Of a DNA stretch of 64,000 nucleotides, positions 11,845 to 22,936 are shown piece by piece. This DNA is from Gari tellinella (Eukaryota > Mollusca > Bivalvia > Cardiida > Psammobiidae). Under the pieces are notes generated by a model that searched no databases, was not told the origin of the DNA, and was given only the letters and a program-made list of their open reading frames with translations. A program made the translations under genes and the position numbers. The stretch's first letter is position 1; the number at the start of each line of letters is the position of its first letter. The DNA is taken from positions 48,046,356 to 48,110,355 of the forward strand of contig OV277870.1 in the NCBI GenBank assembly GCA_922989275.2. Direction: 5' to 3'.

Positions 11845-12090
11845 CAGTGGAGAATCTGTTATTCTTTCCCGATAAACGCGTTTACGCTTAAACTATTTTT
11901 TCTTTTACAAACAGTTTGGAACCAGATCAGACGCCGGGTAACCCGGCGTCTGATCAGGCTCCAAACTGTTTGCCACCAAGATAAACATGAATTATCAGAA
12001 TTGTCCAAAAGTTGTACTTTTCTACGTTTTAGTGATTTGCGTTTGCGTACGTTTGCGTTTAAACGGGAAAGAATAACAGATTCTCCACTG
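11845..12090 (+). mobile_element. Family A MITE, full length
   Basis: CAGTGGAGAATCTG...TTCTCCACTG with TA flanks and intact hairpin. The right flank starts with a B-type end carrying TGACGTCA (12093-12100) and GGCAGTGAATGTGTTAA. Confidence 0.9.
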
Positions 12091-12130
12091 TATGACGTCA
12101 TAATGGCAGTGAATGTGTTAATTTGATTAC

Positions 12131-12356
12131 ATTGACGAATACGTTGTTCTTTCCCATTAAACGCATTTACGCTTAAAATATTATTTCCATAGCAAACAGT
12201 TTAGAACCAGATCAGACGCCGGGTTACCCGGCCTTAGATCAGGCTCCAGACTGTTTTTTGCCAGTCAGATTAAAATAAATACGCAGAAAATTCCAAAACA
12301 TTATAATCTTCTTCATTTTAGTGTATTGCGTGTGCGTTAGGTTTGCGTTTAACACA
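12131..12356 (+). mobile_element. Degenerate family A element, right end replaced by family E
   Basis: ACGTTGTTCTTTCCCATTAA at the left and hairpin TTTAGAACCAGATCAGACGC...CTTAGATCAGGCTCCAGA. The right arm stops at GTTTGCGTTTAACACA, where family E begins. Confidence 0.65.
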
Positions 12357-12583
12357 TTAAATTTTGTGCCTACGATCCTATATATGGGACATAGGCAAAC
12401 AGTGTAGACTCTGATTCGACGCAGCATTATGCGGCGTCTGATCATAGTCTACACTGTTTGCTGATAGGAATTTCAATATAAAACAAAATGAAAATGAAAA
12501 TTTTGACCAGGCATCCCTTTGATAAAAAATGGACTAATCCAATACATAAACATGGAAGAATCCACTGGGCACAAATGGGTTAA
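12357..12583 (+). mobile_element. Family E MITE
   Basis: TTAAATTTTGTGCC at the left and GGGCACAAATGGGTTAA at the right. Hairpin GTGTAGACTCTGATTCGACG...GTCTGATCATAGTCTACAC. The best reference copy of E here. Confidence 0.85.
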
Positions 12584-12634
12584 TTTGCGTTAATTGAGAA
12601 ATACCAACGTCTTCTCAAATAAGGTTGCTCTTAC

Positions 12635-12853
12635 CTGTGCACTGGCCTTTATGGAGAACTTTGATTCTTCTTTGTTTGTAGCAGCTGGTCGCTTGCAGCT
12701 CACACTCATTCCTGTACGTGCGTCTGTCCGTGCCACAGACTAGAAGTGTTGATGTATCAGTGCAGTTGTGTGTGCATAGACATTGTGGAGTGTTTGTGGT
12801 GGGATCGACAACGCACTGGGCGTAGAAGGCACAGAAATGACCAAGACATGGCG
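12635..12853 (-). CDS. Internal exon: follistatin/Kazal module of an agrin-like protein
   Basis: Ten cysteines in 73 residues in the follistatin-domain pattern. An EGF-like N-terminal part (Cys 3, 8, 14, 25, 27) leads into a Kazal part with CGTDRRTYRNECEL at about residues 40-53 and a closing HKGQC (Cys 72). Known families with this module are secreted or matrix proteins such as agrin and follistatin; Kazal modules often bind serine proteases or growth factors. Acceptor TTTTATTTTCAG lies just before the exon and donor CAG|GTAAG just after. The exon starts with two bases and ends with one base of split codons, so it is a symmetric 1-1 phase exon, typical of shuffled extracellular modules. The ATG at 12878 lies in the intron and is not the start. 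The gene identity (agrin versus another Kazal protein) is inferred. A probable neighbouring exon is at 25979-25947. Confidence 0.85.
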
Positions 12854-12862
12854 CTGAAAATA
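12843..12862 (-). promoter_or_regulatory. 3' splice acceptor of the Kazal exon
   Basis: Reading the minus strand, an uninterrupted T-rich tract ends in CAG at 12856-12854. Only about 24 bp of native intron remain upstream before the family A element at 12880. Confidence 0.75.
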
Positions 12863-12879
12863 AAAAAAACACATACATA

Positions 12880-13125
12880 CAGTGGAGAAAACGTTATTCT
12901 TTCCCAATAAACGCGTTTACGCTAAAACTATTATTTCCAGTATAAACAATTTGGAGCCGGATAAGACGCCGGGTAAACCGGCGTCTGATCAGGCTCCAAA
13001 CTGTTTGCAACTCAGCTTAAAATCAATAGTTAGGATTGTCAAAAAGTTGTTATTTTCTCATATTAGTGTATTCTGTTTGCGTCTTGTTTGCGTTTAAACG
13101 GGAAAGAATAACGTTTTCTCCACTG
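12880..13125 (+). mobile_element. Family A MITE next to an exon acceptor
   Basis: CAGTGGAGAAAACG...TTCTCCACTG, hairpin intact (GATAAGACGCCGGGTAAACC). The left flank is ATA and the right flank is TGTCG rather than TA. In the transcript of the minus-strand gene it ends about 26 nt before the splice acceptor. Confidence 0.9.
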
Positions 13126-13163
13126 TGTCGTAAGCACTAGGGTTTTTTAGACTATAAATACGT

Positions 13164-13215
13164 ACAGAGGAGAATATGTTATTCTTCCCCAACAAACGCA
13201 CCAATACTTAAACAA
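13164..13215 (+). mobile_element. Family A left-end fragment
   Basis: CAGAGGAGAATATGTTATTC then CCCAACAAACGCA. The rest of the element is missing. Confidence 0.6.
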
Positions 13216-13329
13216 ATACAAGTGTGTTGAATGCGAACAGCATTACGCGAGACCAGAGGCTTAATAAGTAAGCGATTAAGTAAGTATTTGATGGTTTAAT
13301 GACCCTCCCGATGAATATCTCCCTACTAT

Positions 13330-13436
13330 GGTGGGGGCGTTCAGCTACTAACAGGTTGAAGAAGACCCCATAATCCCTTTTTGCCCTGTTTTCAGACACA
13401 AATCGGCAACGGGGTTAAACCACCGACGAAACTAAC
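13330..13436. mobile_element. SINE central/tail domain
   Basis: AGACCCCATAATCCCTTTTT, CACAAATCGGCAACGGGG and AACCACCGAC match the region 36350-36425 that adjoins a clear tRNA-like head. No tRNA head is visible here. Confidence 0.6.
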
Positions 13437-13517
13437 ATAAACGCAGGGGAAAACATAAGAAAATGTGTGTTAACGCATCTGATCTGGCTCCATATCGTAT
13501 GCCAACTACAAAATACT

Positions 13518-13772
13518 TTAACCCATTACCCCATTGCCAGTTTCTAGCTTTGAAGATATGTGACCACTTAAAGCAGGTTAAAAGTAAAGCAGAATGCGCC
13601 TTAAGGCGTATACTGCTTTACTTTCAGCCTGCTTTAAGCTATTATCTGCTAAAATATAAAAAAAAAAAATTCTTATGATTTTAATTTGTGACAGTATAAA
13701 TTGGAACTATTTTCTTCAGTAGAGAAATTAATTAAAGGCGTAAAAAGGCGTATTTTTGGGGTAATGGGTTAA
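13518..13772 (+). mobile_element. Family D MITE, full length
   Basis: TTAACCCATTACCCCATTGC...GGGTAATGGGTTAA. Central palindrome around GCAGAATGCGCCTTAAGGCG. TTAA at both ends. Confidence 0.85.
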
Positions 13773-14739
13773 GCATTTTAACACGTTTATTTGTACAGTG
13801 AACCGGCACTCATTACATTTTCAAGATCCGGCAATAAAAGCCTTGTGACGGATTTATTTGTTCTTTATTTCCCTCTTTACACCAGCAATTTCGGTTTCCG
13901 GCACCGGCAGCCATTTTCAGCCAACCAATCTGCCGTTTTTAGTGTTTTTACCTCTCGTTAGACCGCTATTTTCAGCCGGAGGAACTCAAACACGGTCTAC
14001 TAAACATGTGTAGTATCCCTCTCCCAGTGACCGGAAATACCTTTGTTTTGTTTGGCCAGACTCGCACGTGTGTGTATTGAGAGCGTGTCACGGTACCTGT
14101 CCCGCTCCTCGTAAAGCCATGTGTTGTTTTAACAGCCTAATAAACATTTATTCAAAGTCGTAATTCGGCTAAATACTAACGTCTTAACCACTTATATGCT
14201 ACGAGCTTCTAGTAGCACTTTAATTCTACCCTTCAATGGTCGCTTTCCCGGAGAAAAACCTCTCAAGCAGTATTCAGTAATTACAATAGTTTAACTAATG
14301 ATCATGTATATCATTTCAAGTGAGAATACTCGCCAATTACAGACAGAGTATATTTGACGAGTAAACGTGTCCCGTGCAAACAGTGCAGCTCTTGGTCAGA
14401 TGGTTCTGGTAGAAGCCCTATGATAAGCGTATACACTGTGTGTCATTTTGAAATAAATTGTAAAAACTACATTAAATAGCCAAAAAAGATGGGAAACATA
14501 ATTTATAAAGACTAAGTTGGAAAATTGAGTTGTCAGTTTCATGAATTAATGGGTTTAAATGGAGCGAATGCATTAAGAATCATCTTTGTGTCTTTTTACA
14601 TGGTTATTTTTCGATAGCAAATTGCAGCCCGTTATTTTAGCGTGGTTGACTATGAATAATAGAAGACACAGACATTTATTACCTCCAGCTCGGAGAGTTG
14701 TGGTGAATATAAAGTTTTACTACCCATCACTATGTCATA
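13773..14739. other. Largely unique DNA without a supported gene
   Basis: 13830-14130 is noticeably less AT-rich than its surroundings (for example GGTTTCCGGCACCGGCAGCC), with no open frame, repeat or splice pair I can support. 14375-14445 carries a worn hairpin-core-like fragment (GCAAACAGTGCAGCTCTTGG). Confidence 0.5.
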
Positions 14740-14945
14740 ATGTTCCCTGGCCTAGTGCGGGAAATATGGTATTCTCTCTCGTTTGAAAGAAATAAAGTAC
14801 AAATGCCGTGTAATAACAATACAAAATGACATGTCCTTGAGTATGTTGAAACTTTCTTAAAATCTAAATAGCAGATCGGGATATGACGTTGATCGCGTTA
14901 CTCAGTTTCTAATCTGGTTCCAAAATGATTGAAATTGAGATCATT
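14740..14945. mobile_element. Very degenerate family A-like element
   Basis: GGTATTCTCTCTCGTTTGAA at the left and a worn hairpin (CAGATCGGGATATGACG...TCTAATCTGGTTCCAAAA). Confidence 0.4.
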
Positions 14946-15186
14946 GCTTAGGCAAGCACGTGTTTGTTTGAAAAAACAACAACACCATTACAACAACAAC
15001 AAAGTATTCCCTCTCTAGTGTATTTGGTTTGTTCCCTAACTGTATACTTTTCTTGAATAGGGTTAACACATTACTTTGCTAGCAGGGAAAACACACTACT
15101 TGTTAAATCTAGAATTAATATCGGATTTACAGGCAGACCAGTGCGCCTTTTCAATATTTCAAACACATTTCTAGGAATCATTCTTA

Positions 15187-15258
15187 CAATAAAGAAGACG
15201 TTATTATTTCTCGTTTAAACGAAACTATTCGCAAACGCATTACAATAAAACAGTTACA
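15187..15258 (-). mobile_element. Family A left-end fragment beside a LINE end
   Basis: AGAAGACGTTATTATTTCTC then GTTTAAACGAAAC and CAAACGCATTACAATAAAAC. It stops where LINE sequence starts at about 15260. Confidence 0.55.
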
Positions 15259-15259
15259 G

Positions 15260-15885
15260 CTCAATAGGTTTATCAAAAGCGAGGTTTTAAACTTGTATAA
15301 TAATATAAAAACTACGTTTGACTACGAAATCTACATAGATATTTTGCCATATGATTTGAGACATTTTATAACAAAAAATATTATTTTCGTCACACACTCT
15401 TCACATCCAAACTGGACGATATGGTGAATGATACATGTTTTGTGTTTTTTTTGTGTCAACAACGATATTGAAGATGAATATCACTTTATTATAAAATGCC
15501 CATTTTATTTAGAGCTACGAAAGAAATATTTGACAAAATACTATTATGTAAGGCCAAGTATGGTTAAATTTCTAGAACTATTCCAAACAGAAGATGGAAA
15601 TGTTTTGAATGATCTGGCAAAATACTTGAAATTTGCAGTTTTACAACGGATTTCTATGTCTTATAATGTTTTAATCTACCTCTTAAAAATAGCATAATCA
15701 TGTGTTCGAAACGATTGTACGCACTGCGTATAAGTGACTTTTGACTGACATTAATTAAAGCAGAAAGTACCATAAGTATTTACTTTAAGTTAACTGATTA
15801 TTTCATAATATGTGGTATATTTACATTATGTTATAAGATGATGTACTTGTGTACAAGTCTGACTAAAATATGTTCTGTTCTGTTT
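15260..15885 (+). pseudogene. LINE (non-LTR retrotransposon) 3' end, frameshifted
   Basis: Two open pieces in different frames make up the end of a reverse-transcriptase ORF. The first (15260-15426) has the YDLRHFITK region and ends at a TGA. The second, from 15428, has CFFCVNN...IEDEYHFIIKCPFYLELRKKY, the Cys/His-rich C-terminal segment found downstream of the reverse transcriptase in several LINE clades. A 3' UTR follows, ending near GACTAAAATATGTTCTGTTC. The 5' part (endonuclease and most of the reverse transcriptase) is absent, as usual for 5'-truncated copies. A frame change and no long ORF show it is dead. The clade cannot be assigned from this piece alone. Confidence 0.8.
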
Positions 15886-16130
15886 TATATGCCAGTAGAA
15901 AAAAAGTTTCGAGACCTAGTAATTTGTTCGCTTTTCAGGTAAAAAATTCAAGTTTCCAATAACATCGAATCAGTTGTTGACTATTTAGGATTGCTTTTCA
16001 AAACGTACAAACTTATGAACAACGCAGATCCTAATCAAGTGACTCCAACATATGAACCCTCTGGTTTTGGGTCTGCATTGTTTTAATAGGGCAATGTTAC
16101 TTTTCACAGATACACTGTAAAGGATGCATA

Positions 16131-16446
16131 TACGCATCACCAGGGTTATCTTAATAAAACCTAGTGACTTTCTGTTATTCTTTCCCGTTTAAACGCAAAA
16201 GTACGCAAACGCAAAACACTAAAACGTAGAAAAGTACAACTTTTTGACAATTCTGATAATTCATCTTCATCTTGGTGGCAAACAGTTTGGAGCCTGATCA
16301 GACGCCGGGTTACCCGGCGTCTGATTAGGCTCCAAACTGTTTGCATTGGAAATAATCGTTTTAGCGTAAACGCGTTTATTGGGAAAGAATAACAGATTCT
16401 CCACTGTACGCATCACCAGGGTAATCTTAATAAAACCTAGTGACTT
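16131..16446. repeat. 40-bp direct repeats flanking a family A copy
   Basis: 16131-16170 and 16407-16446 are both TACGCATCACCAGGGT...CCTAGTGACTT with one mismatch (39/40). The MITE fills the interval exactly and its right end abuts the second repeat. Confidence 0.95.
16171..16406 (-). mobile_element. Family A MITE, outer 10 bp of left end missing
   Basis: Starts at TCTGTTATTCTTTCCCG (CAGTGGAGAA lost), intact hairpin, ends TTCTCCACTG. Confidence 0.9.
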
Positions 16447-16770
16447 CTTAATAATGTTATTGGTTTAAAATAAAAACCAACTGCATGTACTAAAAGAAAT
16501 TTCTTTCAATACAAATATATTGTTGGGATTGTCAGAACAAATAGAGATCTTAAGCCAGTCCAAAGATCAATGATATTCTTGTCGATGTACAAACGTGGTC
16601 GATACACAGCAATATCGTCCAACGGTCAACGAAATGTAATTTAATTAGAATATTCAATTCAGATTTGGAAAGTATATCCGTGAATTTTATTATCATGCTT
16701 GCAAATATTTTCTGTGTTCTGTTTTTAGAGCAAATGTCAAATATTGCATTCATCAAACACTGCATTGACA

Positions 16771-16880
16771 CCTTCACTGCCTTACCCCGAGTATTATAGT
16801 TATTTGCAAACAGTTGGGATCCTGATCAGACACCGCGTAACGCGGCATCTGATCAGGATTTAAACTACTTGATAAATTGT
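16771..16880 (+). mobile_element. Family B element, right side eroded
   Basis: ACCTTCACTGCCTTACCCCG then hairpin GGGATCCTGATCAGACACCG...GCATCTGATCAGGATTTAAA. The start resembles 21458 and 36645. Confidence 0.65.
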
Positions 16881-17824
16881 ACTTAATTATACATTTCTTA
16901 AGTAAAAATACCTAAATTTGTCTCTTTAAATTCGAGACATTTCTGGCGAGTGTTGGCACCGTCGGGTTTTAGTGAATGATGACTAACTTAAGTTTAATTC
17001 TTTTATCTGGAGTCATGTAGATCGTAGCAATATGTATATTATTTATTATTGTTTATAGTTATAGGATCGGAGAATGCTGAATGAATGATTTCATTGGGCT
17101 CTGGAGCTGTATCAAAAATACTGGTTGAAAGAAAATGAATTGTTGCTGTTTTTTGGCATTCTCTAGTCATATAAACAGTTTTGCCCATTGTTGCAATTAC
17201 TGCCAGAGTTAATTATAAATGTGCTTTAAAACCTTGATAATTATCCATAGAACTTGTCAGCAATTACAGCATAATTATTTTGTTTCAAAACAATAGAGCT
17301 GAGTCAGATGAATTTAATTTTTTAAAAGATAACTGACAAGATTTTGCATTTTTTGTTGAATTAAATTAGACTCGATATATCTAAAAATCAATAACGCGAT
17401 ATAATAAACCTTCTCAACATTGTGTTCTTGTTGAATTGTTTTTGTTGCATGGTTATTAATTTTCTGTCATACTGTCAATCATGTTTATACATATATTCTT
17501 TTCTCGTGGGCTTTAAAGCTCAATGGAATTATTTTATTAAAACTTGAAACATGTTACCCTTTTCACTGCCATGGCGTCATCTGCTTTAGACCATGATTGC
17601 AACCGGGGTACGACAATGAAAGATTAAAAATAACAAATCTGTATTCGTGTTAATTTCAATAAAAAACGCTAGGAATAGAATAAGCATTGAAACAATGTGT
17701 GCAGAAATATCTTGACATCTTTGACAATTCTGCTTGGTTGTTTAATTAAAGTTTTGTCGTCAACTATTTATTTTGTCTTATCAGCTAATCTACATAGGTT
17801 TGGTAGACAACCCGACTGTTCCTA
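16881..17824. other. AT-rich stretch, no gene seen
   Basis: Only a B-type left end at about 17560-17600 (TTTTCACTGCCATGGCGTCA then TCTGCTTTAGA) can be named. Confidence 0.5.
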
Positions 17825-18070
17825 CAGTGGAGAATGTTTTATTATTTCCCAATAAACGCGTTTACGCTAAAACTATTATTTGCAGTGCAAACAGTTTGGA
17901 GCCAGATCAGACGCCGGGTAACCCGGCGTCTGATCAGGCTCCAAACTTTTTGCCACCAAGATAAACATGAATTATCAGAATTGTCCAAAAGTTGTTATTT
18001 TCTACGTTTTAGTGCTTTGCGTTTGCGTACGTTTGCGTTTAAACGGGAAAGAATAACAGATTCTCCACTG
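17825..18070 (+). mobile_element. Family A MITE, full length
   Basis: CAGTGGAGAATG...TTCTCCACTG, TA flanks, hairpin with GGGTAACCC centre. No clear flank repeat. Confidence 0.9.
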
Positions 18071-18149
18071 TATAACAATAAACTATAAATTGAAATACAT
18101 TTTACTTTCGAAACAAACTTATTTATATACTGAATGCTGATGCTCAACG

Positions 18150-18395
18150 CAAACCGTTTAGATCCAGATCAAAACCTAATAATCCGGCGTGTTGTCAGAC
18201 GCCAATGTGTTTGCCTCTCAGTATGAAATAAATAGTATATTTACGAAAAGCTATCAATTTACTGCATTTTATAGAATTGTGTTTAAGTATAGTTTCATTT
18301 AACACTTCCACAACCATACTTAACAAACAATATGGATCCAGATCAGACGCCGCGTCAAGTAGGTCTCATCAGGATCCTTACTGTCTGGCACTGTT
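18150..18395. mobile_element. Two worn hairpin cores (family B-like)
   Basis: 18150-18215: GCAAACCGTTTAGATCCAGA...GTCAGACGCCAATGTGTTTG. 18325-18395: TATGGATCCAGATCAGACGC...TCATCAGGATCCTTACTG. Termini not recognisable. Confidence 0.45.
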
Positions 18396-19212
18396 AACAA
18401 TATTTCTCTGGTCAGAACTTCAACAAACAAAAAACTTTTTATTATATTACAGACAATAAATGTAAGCAGACGATAGTGTTCTATCTGAGAGACTGCTAAA
18501 ATATTCACAACCCATGTACCTGTGACGATTAACCGTTTCGACCCTGATCGGAGAGCTCCTAATGAATTATTTTAATGTTATGTTGCAATATACCTCGTAT
18601 TGCAGAAGACAAACCAATATACCAATGAACGAATTTGACTTAATTGAAAACTTGTTCAGGGGTGAAATAGTTATATCTTGCTGTGAAAGTGTTAAACGTG
18701 ATAGAGCAAAGGGTTGCTACTATAGAAGTAGTTTACAAGGCGTTCTGATGACACCACAATGTATCTTTATTACGCAGACAAGTCAATAATGGCTGACTTA
18801 ATGACAACATGATTTCCTGTTGGTCAGCTGTTTGATGCCCAATTGTAGTAATAAAGCACAATGGTACTACTAAATCACCTCAGTCTAACTCTGATTTTTC
18901 ACTGGGCACTGTAAAATATATTACATCCCCTATAACACTGCAATTAGGTAACATGTTGGTTCAAGTATAGTCGGCAAGACGCAATTATTTCCCTGTTTTA
19001 CCGTCTGAACCGTAGTCACGCATACATTGTACATATATACGTCTTTAACAAACACTGTAAAAACGTGCACTTGTCCTTAGCAAACAGTGATGCCCCAGAT
19101 CGGAGGGCCAAATACCCCGTAAATAATAAAAACGAATCAGACTAGATTGGAAACGGGAAGTGTCAATTTGAAGTTTCAATGAGGAAAAGGTTGAATAAAC
19201 GAAACACTAATA
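18396..19212. other. No supported gene
   Basis: A 75-codon open frame at 18562-18789 shows no domain I recognise. 19075-19110 has CAAACAGTGATGCCCCAGAT, a worn family F/B-like core. Confidence 0.45.
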
Positions 19213-19532
19213 TAATGGATGGAAATAACGGTATATTGAATGTTGGTACAGTGGAGAATCTGTTATCATTCCCAATAAACGCGTTTACGCTAAAACTATT
19301 ATTTGCAGTGCAAACAGTTTGGAGCCAAATCAGGCGCCGGGTAACCCGGCGTCTGATCAGGCTCCAAACTGTTTGCCACCAATATAAACATGAGTTATCA
19401 GAATTGTCCCAAAATTGTTCTTTTCTACGTGTTAGTACTTTGCGTTTGCGTTTCGTTTGCGTTTAAACGGGAAAGAATAACAGATTCTCAACTGTAGAAT
19501 GGATAGAAATAACGGTGTATCGAATGTTGATA
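19213..19532. repeat. Direct repeats flanking a family A copy
   Basis: 19213-19248 (36 bp) and 19495-19532 (38 bp) align over ATGGATGGAAATAACGGT... with a 2-base gap and four differences, all transitions. Each repeat abuts one end of the MITE. Confidence 0.92.
19249..19494 (+). mobile_element. Family A MITE, full length
   Basis: CAGTGGAGAATCTG...TTCTCAACTG. Hairpin left arm has CAAATCAGGCGCC, so two arm mismatches are not compensated here. Confidence 0.9.
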
Positions 19533-19794
19533 TATTATATAATTTGAATGACAAACTGTTTAGGCTTGTTCAAAATCAGAGCAATTGTTTTCAAGGGGAA
19601 TAATTTGCTGTAGCATCCATAGAGGATATTGAATGAGTGTGTGTTTCAGTTTTGAAAAGGTTAAACGAGTTGAATGAATTAATGTGTTGCAAGACTTTGC
19701 CAAGCAAAATATAATTTTATCATCAGATAAAGTAGTTCGAAAGAATTGCATATTCATGTCTAACTAAAAACAAGACGTGTTTGTAATACACTTT

Positions 19795-19870
19795 GTCCAC
19801 TTATATGACCATGACCTCTTATTGATCTTGACTTTGTCTGACATTATCCAACTTGTACTGAGCATACAAA
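19795..19870. repeat. Old dispersed repeat (GACCATGACCTC type)
   Basis: GACCATGACCTCTTATTGAT and TTGACTTTGTCTGACATTAT resemble 590-780. Confidence 0.4.
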
Positions 19871-20389
19871 TTGTCATATTTTCGAAATTCCTTAAATATA
19901 TATTGAAGAAGCTCATAGCAAGAGCAAAGTCGGGTATTTGTGACAGTCGTTATTCATCAACATCTGCAACCTTTCACGGAAGAAACAAATAGAATCGGTC
20001 GTGGGCGGAGGTTTCTCTTCTATTGGTAATATCGACTTGCATTAGGTAAATTGGCCTCTTTGTTTTTCTGATGCTTTGCTATTCTCTCTCTACAGATAAT
20101 GAAATATCATTATTAACATGAGCTGACCATTCTTTCAAATTAGGATTCGTACCCTAGCGGCAAGGTATTGGACTGGTACAATGTAACATATTGTGTTGTT
20201 GAATGACGTTTGAAAAATACAAATAATTAAGGGTCTGTGTCTACACGGTTTACATAGGATAATGCGCATGCGTCAGGGGTCGTTTACAACTGACATGTAG
20301 GGATAACCTTGTGGAATTACTCTGACGCTTTTAAACCAGAATTCCCGGGATACCCAAAATGTCGGTTCTACTTGATGTCAACTGTCTTT

Positions 20390-20612
20390 ACCCACGTCTC
20401 CATAAATCAGCCTTTTATATCTTTAATGTATTCCTCCACTAATTTGTTTTTATTTTAATACAGTTAATCATAAGTATTCATATCTAGATGGTAGATTAAA
20501 GTGGGCTAAACGTGAGGCAGAATGCGCCTAAATGCAATTTTGGTTTACTTTCAACATGCCTTAGTGGCTTTATTCTCAAAACCAGAAATAGGCTACGGAA
20601 ATAACGGTTTAA
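20390..20612 (+). mobile_element. Degenerate family D element
   Basis: TTTACCCACGTCTCCATAAA at the left; GAGGCAGAATGCGCCTAAAT and TTACTTTCAACATGCC in the centre. Confidence 0.6.
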
Positions 20613-20733
20613 AACGGTTGCTTGTTCATTTTGTTTTTGATGACTGCTAATCCTCTCTTTTCCGGGAACTATTATAACTTTTTCCTTGCTAAAAGCGACT
20701 AAACATTTTCGCTGCTAAATCAATCGTGAAATG

Positions 20734-20946
20734 TTTACCCCTTCACCGTTTCATTGTCGTCTGCTTCAATATTGTTGTCCACAATATCGTTTCAAAGTTA
20801 AATTTATTGCAGTATGACTGAGGAAATTTAAAAAATAATGTCAAACAGTTTGGATCCTGATCAGACGCCGAGTTACACGGCGTCTGATTTGGATCCGAAT
20901 TGTTTCCAAATGCGCTTTTTGGCGGCACTGAGAGTGAACGGGTTAA
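20734..20946 (+). mobile_element. Family B MITE
   Basis: TTTACCCCTTCACCG...GAGAGTGAACGGGTTAA. Hairpin TTTGGATCCTGATCAGACGC...GTCTGATTTGGATCCGAATT. Confidence 0.8.
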
Positions 20947-21171
20947 CGCGGCTTCTGATTTTGATCCAACAAACATTAGTTCTTCAATAGTTCTTCAGTT
21001 GAAAAGTCACTGAGTTGAATTTGGAAAAACAATACAGACGACACATTATAGCAGACGATACTTTTGTCTATAAAAAGGTTAGAACGAACAGTTAAATGTG
21101 GCAATGAAATGGTTAAACCAAAATGTTAACTCGGTCAAGAAGATTTGTATTTTCAGTAGTTGGGCTCAAGG

Positions 21172-21382
21172 CCGTGGGGAGACGTTTTGTTTTCCCATTG
21201 AACACGTTTGTGCTAAATCTATTGTACCTTTTGCAAAATACTTTGCACTTTATATCAGACGTTGGGTTTGCCATTCAGATTAAAATAGATCGTAAACTTT
21301 TCAAAACGTTAGAATTTTCTTCATTTTATTGCCTTGCGTTTTCATTTTGTTTAAATGGGAAAGGATAAGAGATTATCCTCTG
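21172..21382 (+). mobile_element. Old family A-like element
   Basis: GGAGACGTTTTGTTTTCCCA at the left, TAAATGGGAAAGGATAAGAG near the right. The hairpin is almost erased (TATCAGACGTTGGG only). Confidence 0.6.
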
Positions 21383-21457
21383 TGTGTATACTATAGGATA
21401 AGTACGGTAACGGTGCATGTATCCCTTTATCTATACCTAACTTTCCCACAAATAGAC

Positions 21458-21680
21458 TTAACCCCTTTACTGCCTTACCCCGAGTGTAATGGTTATTTGG
21501 AACAATTTGGATCCTGATCAGACGCCGCGTGACGCGGCGTCTGATCAGGATCAAAACTGTTTGACACCTATACATGTGTATTACGATATTACTTTATTCA
21601 ATTTACCAGAAATCTAAATATGAGAAATACGAACAGACGGTAACTATTTAAAGTCGGTGACGTCATGACATTGAAAGGTT
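21458..21680 (+). mobile_element. Family B MITE
   Basis: TTAACCCCTTTACTGCC at the left, perfect hairpin TTTGGATCCTGATCAGACGC...TCTGATCAGGATCAAAACTG, TGACGTCA at 21658-21665, right end eroded (TTGAAAGGTTTGAA). Confidence 0.75.
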
Positions 21681-22091
21681 TGAATTGTGTGGGCCAGTCT
21701 CGCTATGTCATTATTATTTATGATTAATCAGATCATGGCGTGATAATGGTTCTACCTTTAGAGTTTATGCTACTGTATTTCTAGAGTCGACATTGATTTT
21801 TACATTTCTCAGCGAAGCATTGACAAGCAAAGGATTATCACATTACACGTTTCGAATCACTTGATGATGACAAATGTCTGATATACTATAAGAAAACATA
21901 CCATTGTAGAAATTGTTGCGCTCGAATAGCTAATAGTGCCTACGCCGGTTTTGTAATCGAGGACGGGATGGGGAATCCGTTATTTTTGTCAAAAATGTGT
22001 TTTTGTTAAAACAATGATGTACATTAAACTGATTAGATTCTGAATAACAGCTTACTTCTTCTTCAAGTAATAAATCAACATTAACACACGA
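21681..22091. other. No supported gene
   Basis: Nothing recognised before the microsatellite. Confidence 0.4.
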
Positions 22092-22240
22092 CTAGAGACA
22101 GAGATAGTGGCATATAGAGACAGACAGAGACAGACATACAGACAGACAGAGAGACATACAGACAGAGGCAGAGACAGACAGAGAGAAATACAGATATACA
22201 AAGAGAGACACTAACAAGGAGACAGCGCGGGAAAGGACAG
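22092..22240. repeat. GACA/GAGACA microsatellite
   Basis: Runs of GACAGACAGAGACAGACATA and variants over about 150 bp. The open frame on the minus strand rich in S, L, V and C is a product of this repeat. Confidence 0.9.
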
Positions 22241-22436
22241 AGACAAAAAGACAGGGGTAGAGAAAACGAATTCTAGGCAATGTGTCTAAGTTCATTTTAG
22301 TTCATTGCTGTAAAGTCTGAATCGAATTCCACTTTCTATTTATTTAGATTAACAAGACGTGTACAACCATAAAGAAACTCACTTAGGAGACCCTCAAGTC
22401 TGTGTCCTTGTCGTACCCATGCCACGTAATGCAATA

Positions 22437-22677
22437 AAGAAGACATTGTTCTTTCCTGTTTAAACGCAATCGAAATGCAAAGGCAATTCACAAAAATGTG
22501 GAAAATAACAAAATGTTGACATTTCTCAGAATTTATTCTATTTTGAGTGGCAAACAGTTTGAAGCCTGATCAGACGCCGGGTTACCCGGCGTCTGATCTG
22601 GCTTCAAACTGTTTGCAATGGAAATAACAGTTTAGCGTTAACGCTTTTATTGGGAGAGAATAACGTCTTCTCTACTG
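22437..22677 (-). mobile_element. Family A MITE, left terminus lost
   Basis: AAAGAAGACATTGTTCTTTC at the left (no CAGTGG), full hairpin (TTTGAAGCCTGATCAGACGC...TGATCTGGCTTCAAACTG), right end CTTCTCTACTG. The outer arm reads GAAGCC/GGCTTC on both sides, a matched change relative to GGAGCC. Flanks share a GTAATGCAATAAAG-like motif (right: GTAACTGTCATAAAG). Confidence 0.85.
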
Positions 22678-22774
22678 TACATGTAACTGTCATAAAGTCA
22701 CCAATATCCTCCGGAAGTACAGTGAGGATGTTGTTAGTATGATACACTCAGACAATCCAGTGTATTATCCCTAT

Positions 22775-22905
22775 TTTTCAAATTTAATTGCTAGGTAAAT
22801 TGAATAAAGTAATATCGTAATACGTGTCAAACAGATTTGACCCTGATCAGGATTCACACTGTTTGCAAAGAACCATACTCGGGGTACTACATGTAAAGCA
22901 GTGAA
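22775..22905 (-). mobile_element. Family B element with hairpin centre deleted
   Basis: Reverse orientation: TTTGACCCTGATCAGGATTC keeps only outer arms. ATACTCGGGGTACTAC and GCAGTGAATGGAG match the B4-type end at 21458. Confidence 0.6.
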
Positions 22906-22936
22906 TGGAGTTACGAATTTGGATTTAAAACATATT

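Noticed and set aside
20140..20200. Possible tRNA-like A box (CCTAGCGGCAAGGTATTGGA)
   Set aside because: No B box at the right distance.
22092..22295. 67-codon frame rich in S, L, V and C that resembles a secreted peptide
   Set aside because: It is the translation of a GACA microsatellite.
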